Position numbers and translations under genes: made by a program
Notes under the pieces: generated by a model
The model's database searches: none
Told to the model about the DNA's origin: nothing
The model's input: only the letters and a program-made list of their open reading frames with translations
Shown here: in pieces, positions 30,140-32,251 of the stretch
Layout of the letters: the number at the start of each line of letters is the position of its first letter
Numbering within the stretch: the first letter of the stretch is position 1
Assembly (NCBI RefSeq): GCF_003003795.1
Contig: NZ_PVWK01000119.1
Span: 1-32,251 of the forward strand
DNA: 32,251 bases
From: Stenomitos frigidus ULC18
GTDB lineage: Bacteria > Cyanobacteriota > Cyanobacteriia > Leptolyngbyales > Leptolyngbyaceae
Reading direction: 5' to 3'

Positions 30140-31378
30140 ATGGTTACCCAACGAAACCCAACTCGACAGCGTTTAATTCATGCAGCGTTGGAGTTGTTTG
30201 CCGTTCAGGGTGTCACCGATACAACGACGCGGCAAATTGCAGAACTGGCGGAGGTGAATGAGGTCACGCTCTTTCGTCATTTTGGTAATAAACATGGGCT
30301 GTTGCTGGCAGTGATCGAAGATGCTGGTGCTTTTGCTCATCTAGGGCAAACGCTGATCCGACAGGCAAACCAGACCAGTAGCATTTACCAGGCGTTGAAA
30401 GAATATGCCACTGCCTGTTTAGCCGCTATGGATCAAGTGCCTGCAGTGGTGCGATCGGTCGTTGGTGAAGCAGGGCAGTATCCGGCGAAAAACCGAGAAG
30501 CGATCGGTCGAGGCTTTACGCAAGCCAATCGCTACGTTGCCAAATATTTTGAGACGGTGATCAAGCGAGGACAACTCAATACTCACCTCCCTGCCGAGAA
30601 ACTAGCGAGTTTACTCAACGGCATGCTGTTGGGGTATGCCGTCATTGAATTTACCAGCGAGTTCCATCAACTTTGGCAAGACCGGGATGATTTTCTGGAG
30701 AATCTCGTGACCTTGTTTTTGCAGGGTGCAGTGTCACCCTCGTCAGACGTCAGCCCAGAATTTTCGGGTTTAGTGCCCTTTGAGCTTGCTACGATCGCCG
30801 AAAAAGTGGCTGATTTGCCATCACCATTAGTCCATGCCCTCCTGCAACACGCCAAGAAACTGGGACTGCAAGAGTATGCGATCGCCTATGTTCTCTTTGG
30901 TGCAGGCTTAAGTGCGGTAGAGCTTTGTCGGTTGGAACGATCGCACCACATCAACGATCCTCACCAGCAGCTTCTGCAAATTACGCAAGGAACCGTGCGT
31001 CAGGTGCCAGTGAATCAATGGATCATGGGCAAACGCTATGGCTCCTACACACGCAACCCCCTCACTCAGTGGCTCCGCAGTCGCAAAGACAATCAACTAG
31101 CCATGTTTCTAAACCAGTCTGGACAGCCCTTGTCGGCGGCTGAACTGCAGCAGCAATGGCAGGTGATCAGTGATGGTATTTTGACCCTTAGCGGACAACC
31201 ACCCGCGATCGAGCAAACCCAACAAACCTGGTGTGTGGAAATGCTGATGCGAGGCATGACCCTGGCCGATCTGCGCCTTCTCATTGGCTGGGATGCGGCC
31301 AGACTGCAACCCTATGCCGATCGAGCCAGAGAAAAAGCCGCGTTGGAACAGGCCATTCGGTTGGATCAAAAAGCCTAG
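30140..31378 (+). CDS. TetR-type regulator fused to an inactive tyrosine-recombinase-like domain
   Basis: 412 residues. The N-terminal TetR helix-turn-helix is clear at 8-55 (RQRLIHAALELFAVQGVTDT, RQIAELAEVNEVTLFRHFGN), followed by the helical ligand-binding part (about 60-197) and a linker. Residues about 228-395 resemble a phage-integrase core: GAGLSAVELCRL (255-265) aligns with the Arg-I motif GLRISEL, EQTQQTW (358-364) with HxxRHT, and LLIGW (380-384) with LLGH. The catalytic Arg, His and second Arg are all replaced; only Y392 could match the nucleophile. It therefore probably binds DNA or oligomerises without recombining. ATG 30140 is preferred over a TTG at 30134. Divergent from desC. 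Confidence 0.82.
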   Translation: MVTQRNPTRQRLIHAALELFAVQGVTDTTTRQIAELAEVNEVTLFRHFGNKHGLLLAVIEDAGAFAHLGQTLIRQANQTSSIYQALKEYATACLAAMDQVPAVVRSVVGEAGQYPAKNREAIGRGFTQANRYVAKYFETVIKRGQLNTHLPAEKLASLLNGMLLGYAVIEFTSEFHQLWQDRDDFLENLVTLFLQGAVSPSSDVSPEFSGLVPFELATIAEKVADLPSPLVHALLQHAKKLGLQEYAIAYVLFGAGLSAVELCRLERSHHINDPHQQLLQITQGTVRQVPVNQWIMGKRYGSYTRNPLTQWLRSRKDNQLAMFLNQSGQPLSAAELQQQWQVISDGILTLSGQPPAIEQTQQTWCVEMLMRGMTLADLRLLIGWDAARLQPYADRAREKAALEQAIRLDQKA

Positions 31379-31415
31379 CGAATAGGTCTTTCTAAAGGAC
31401 TTTGACAAATTCAAC

Positions 31416-32165
31416 TTAAATGAGTGGCAGTGCATTGAGCATGCCAAGTTTTTCCAATGCATGGGCGATCGCCTCTGTGCGGCTTTGTACGCCCAATTTG
31501 TGAAAGATGCTTTCCATGTGCTTGCGGACTGTGCTTTTGCCAACACTCAGTTGAGCTGCGATCGCTTTGTTATCGTTGCCTTGCATCACCCGCACTAAAA
31601 CCTCAGCTTCTCGCTGGCTCAATCCCAATAGTTCTAGCGACTCCAATAACGATAGCGTCTGTTCTTCCAACAGCAGCAGATAGCGCTCTGCCATCTGCTC
31701 AACGACCAAACGAATCGTCAACTGCTTACCATCCTGTTCGATTCGGAGCGGCAACCAGGCTTTTGGCAGGTCTGTTTTTTGAGTGAAACAATTGATTTGA
31801 TGCTTGACCCATGCCCATAAATGATCTGGAAGTTGAAGAGAGCCAGTGGGTTTGGGGAAATAGGCTTCCAGCCACGCTGTGGCTTGGGGCGTGATCCACT
31901 GCACCTGCCCTTCAGTGTTCAAAATCACTAAACCAAGAGGGTTGAGGGACTGCTGAAATTGGTTCAAATCTTGTTGCAGTTGTTGATAGTGTTGAGCATT
32001 GCCATATGCCTGGGATAAGTGAGGGCGCAGGAGGTTAAGGATGAGGCGATCGCGCTCTGTAAAGCTGCGTTGAGGGCGATGCAGCGCAAACCCTACCAGA
32101 GTTACATCTGTTTGCGAAAATTCGCTCCAACTGCCCGAGTTAGCATTCGGCAAGAAAAAAACCAT
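31416..32165 (-). CDS. LuxR-type transcriptional regulator, probably 5'-truncated
   Basis: 249 residues from ATG 32165. The C-terminal LuxR helix-turn-helix is complete (about 180-240): LGLSQREAEVLVRVMQGNDN, then KAIAAQLSVGKSTVRKHMESIF. Before it lie FTERDRLILNLLRPHLSQAY and a PAS-like middle part (NPLGLVILNTEGQVQWITPQA), an architecture seen in ~350-residue cyanobacterial LuxR regulators that carry about 100 more N-terminal residues. The codons just upstream of the ATG read QGIEDQ, which fits that family, but a TGA closes the frame at 32184-32186. The intact start is therefore lost or frameshifted, or the truncated product begins at ATG 32165. It converges with the TetR-fusion gene. Confidence 0.8.
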   Translation of the reverse strand: MVFFLPNANSGSWSEFSQTDVTLVGFALHRPQRSFTERDRLILNLLRPHLSQAYGNAQHYQQLQQDLNQFQQSLNPLGLVILNTEGQVQWITPQATAWLEAYFPKPTGSLQLPDHLWAWVKHQINCFTQKTDLPKAWLPLRIEQDGKQLTIRLVVEQMAERYLLLLEEQTLSLLESLELLGLSQREAEVLVRVMQGNDNKAIAAQLSVGKSTVRKHMESIFHKLGVQSRTEAIAHALEKLGMLNALPLI

Positions 32166-32251
32166 CTGATCTTCTATACCTTGTCAGGGAATAGAATTCA
32201 CTTTTTTAAAGGATTGAAAACGTAAGGTTAATAATGACGCTAGCTCTTGTT

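Noticed and set aside
30820-31378. Active integrase / mobile-element gene
   Set aside because: Catalytic Arg, His and Arg are replaced and the domain is fused to TetR; no att sites or element ends are seen nearby.

Overview
The window is cyanobacterial chromosome. The octamer GCGATCGC (HIP1) recurs throughout, inside and between genes. Gene content also points there: photosystem II factor Psb28, a CpcS/CpeS-type phycobilin lyase, a CtpB-like processing protease, an HtrA protease, a DesC acyl-lipid desaturase, a ComFB protein and a GH57 enzyme. Heptanucleotide tandem repeats (STRR type) and dispersed palindromes are plentiful, as in filamentous cyanobacteria; the genus cannot be read from this sequence. 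There is no rRNA, tRNA, CRISPR array, prophage or complete insertion sequence.

Layout. 1-3.4 kb: acs, psb28 and moaB on the plus strand, converging on ctpB. 5-8.3 kb: a membrane-anchored unknown protein, a repeat-filled gap, alanine racemase, a second repeat-filled gap and a small unknown protein. 8.6-12.7 kb: a small exported-type unknown protein, HtrA, cytochrome b561, ComFB and an overlapping exported unknown protein. 12.6-14.5 kb (minus): a Tat-type lipoprotein solute-binding protein behind the CpcS-like lyase. 15-19 kb: a small coiled-coil protein, CobT with a DUF2232-like membrane protein, a universal stress protein and a small membrane protein. 19-22.4 kb: YidD with a cysteine-ladder tail, a GH57 enzyme and a GDSL esterase. 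22.4-28.1 kb: an M1 aminopeptidase with HEAT repeats, a methyltransferase and a subtilase. 28.2-32.2 kb: rpe, desC, a TetR-type regulator fused to a dead tyrosine-recombinase-like domain, and a LuxR-type regulator cut at its 5' end.

Most genes are housekeeping or envelope/photosynthesis functions in single-gene or two-gene units. The clearest working groups are lyase plus lipoprotein (4-bp gap), DUF2232 plus cobT, and desC divergent from the TetR/recombinase fusion. The last gene has two copies of a palindromic operator in front of its start.

The most unusual signals are: (1) heptanucleotide repeats of the same kind as the intergenic ones sitting in frame inside four unrelated genes, plus repeat-like DNA forming the 5' end of cobT; (2) the TetR-recombinase fusion and its operators; (3) a strict five-residue Cys/Asp ladder on YidD; (4) a subtilase with Glu where the catalytic Asp should be; (5) a LuxR gene whose homology appears to run through an in-frame stop; and (6) an open but start-less frame between the lyase gene and the coiled-coil gene.
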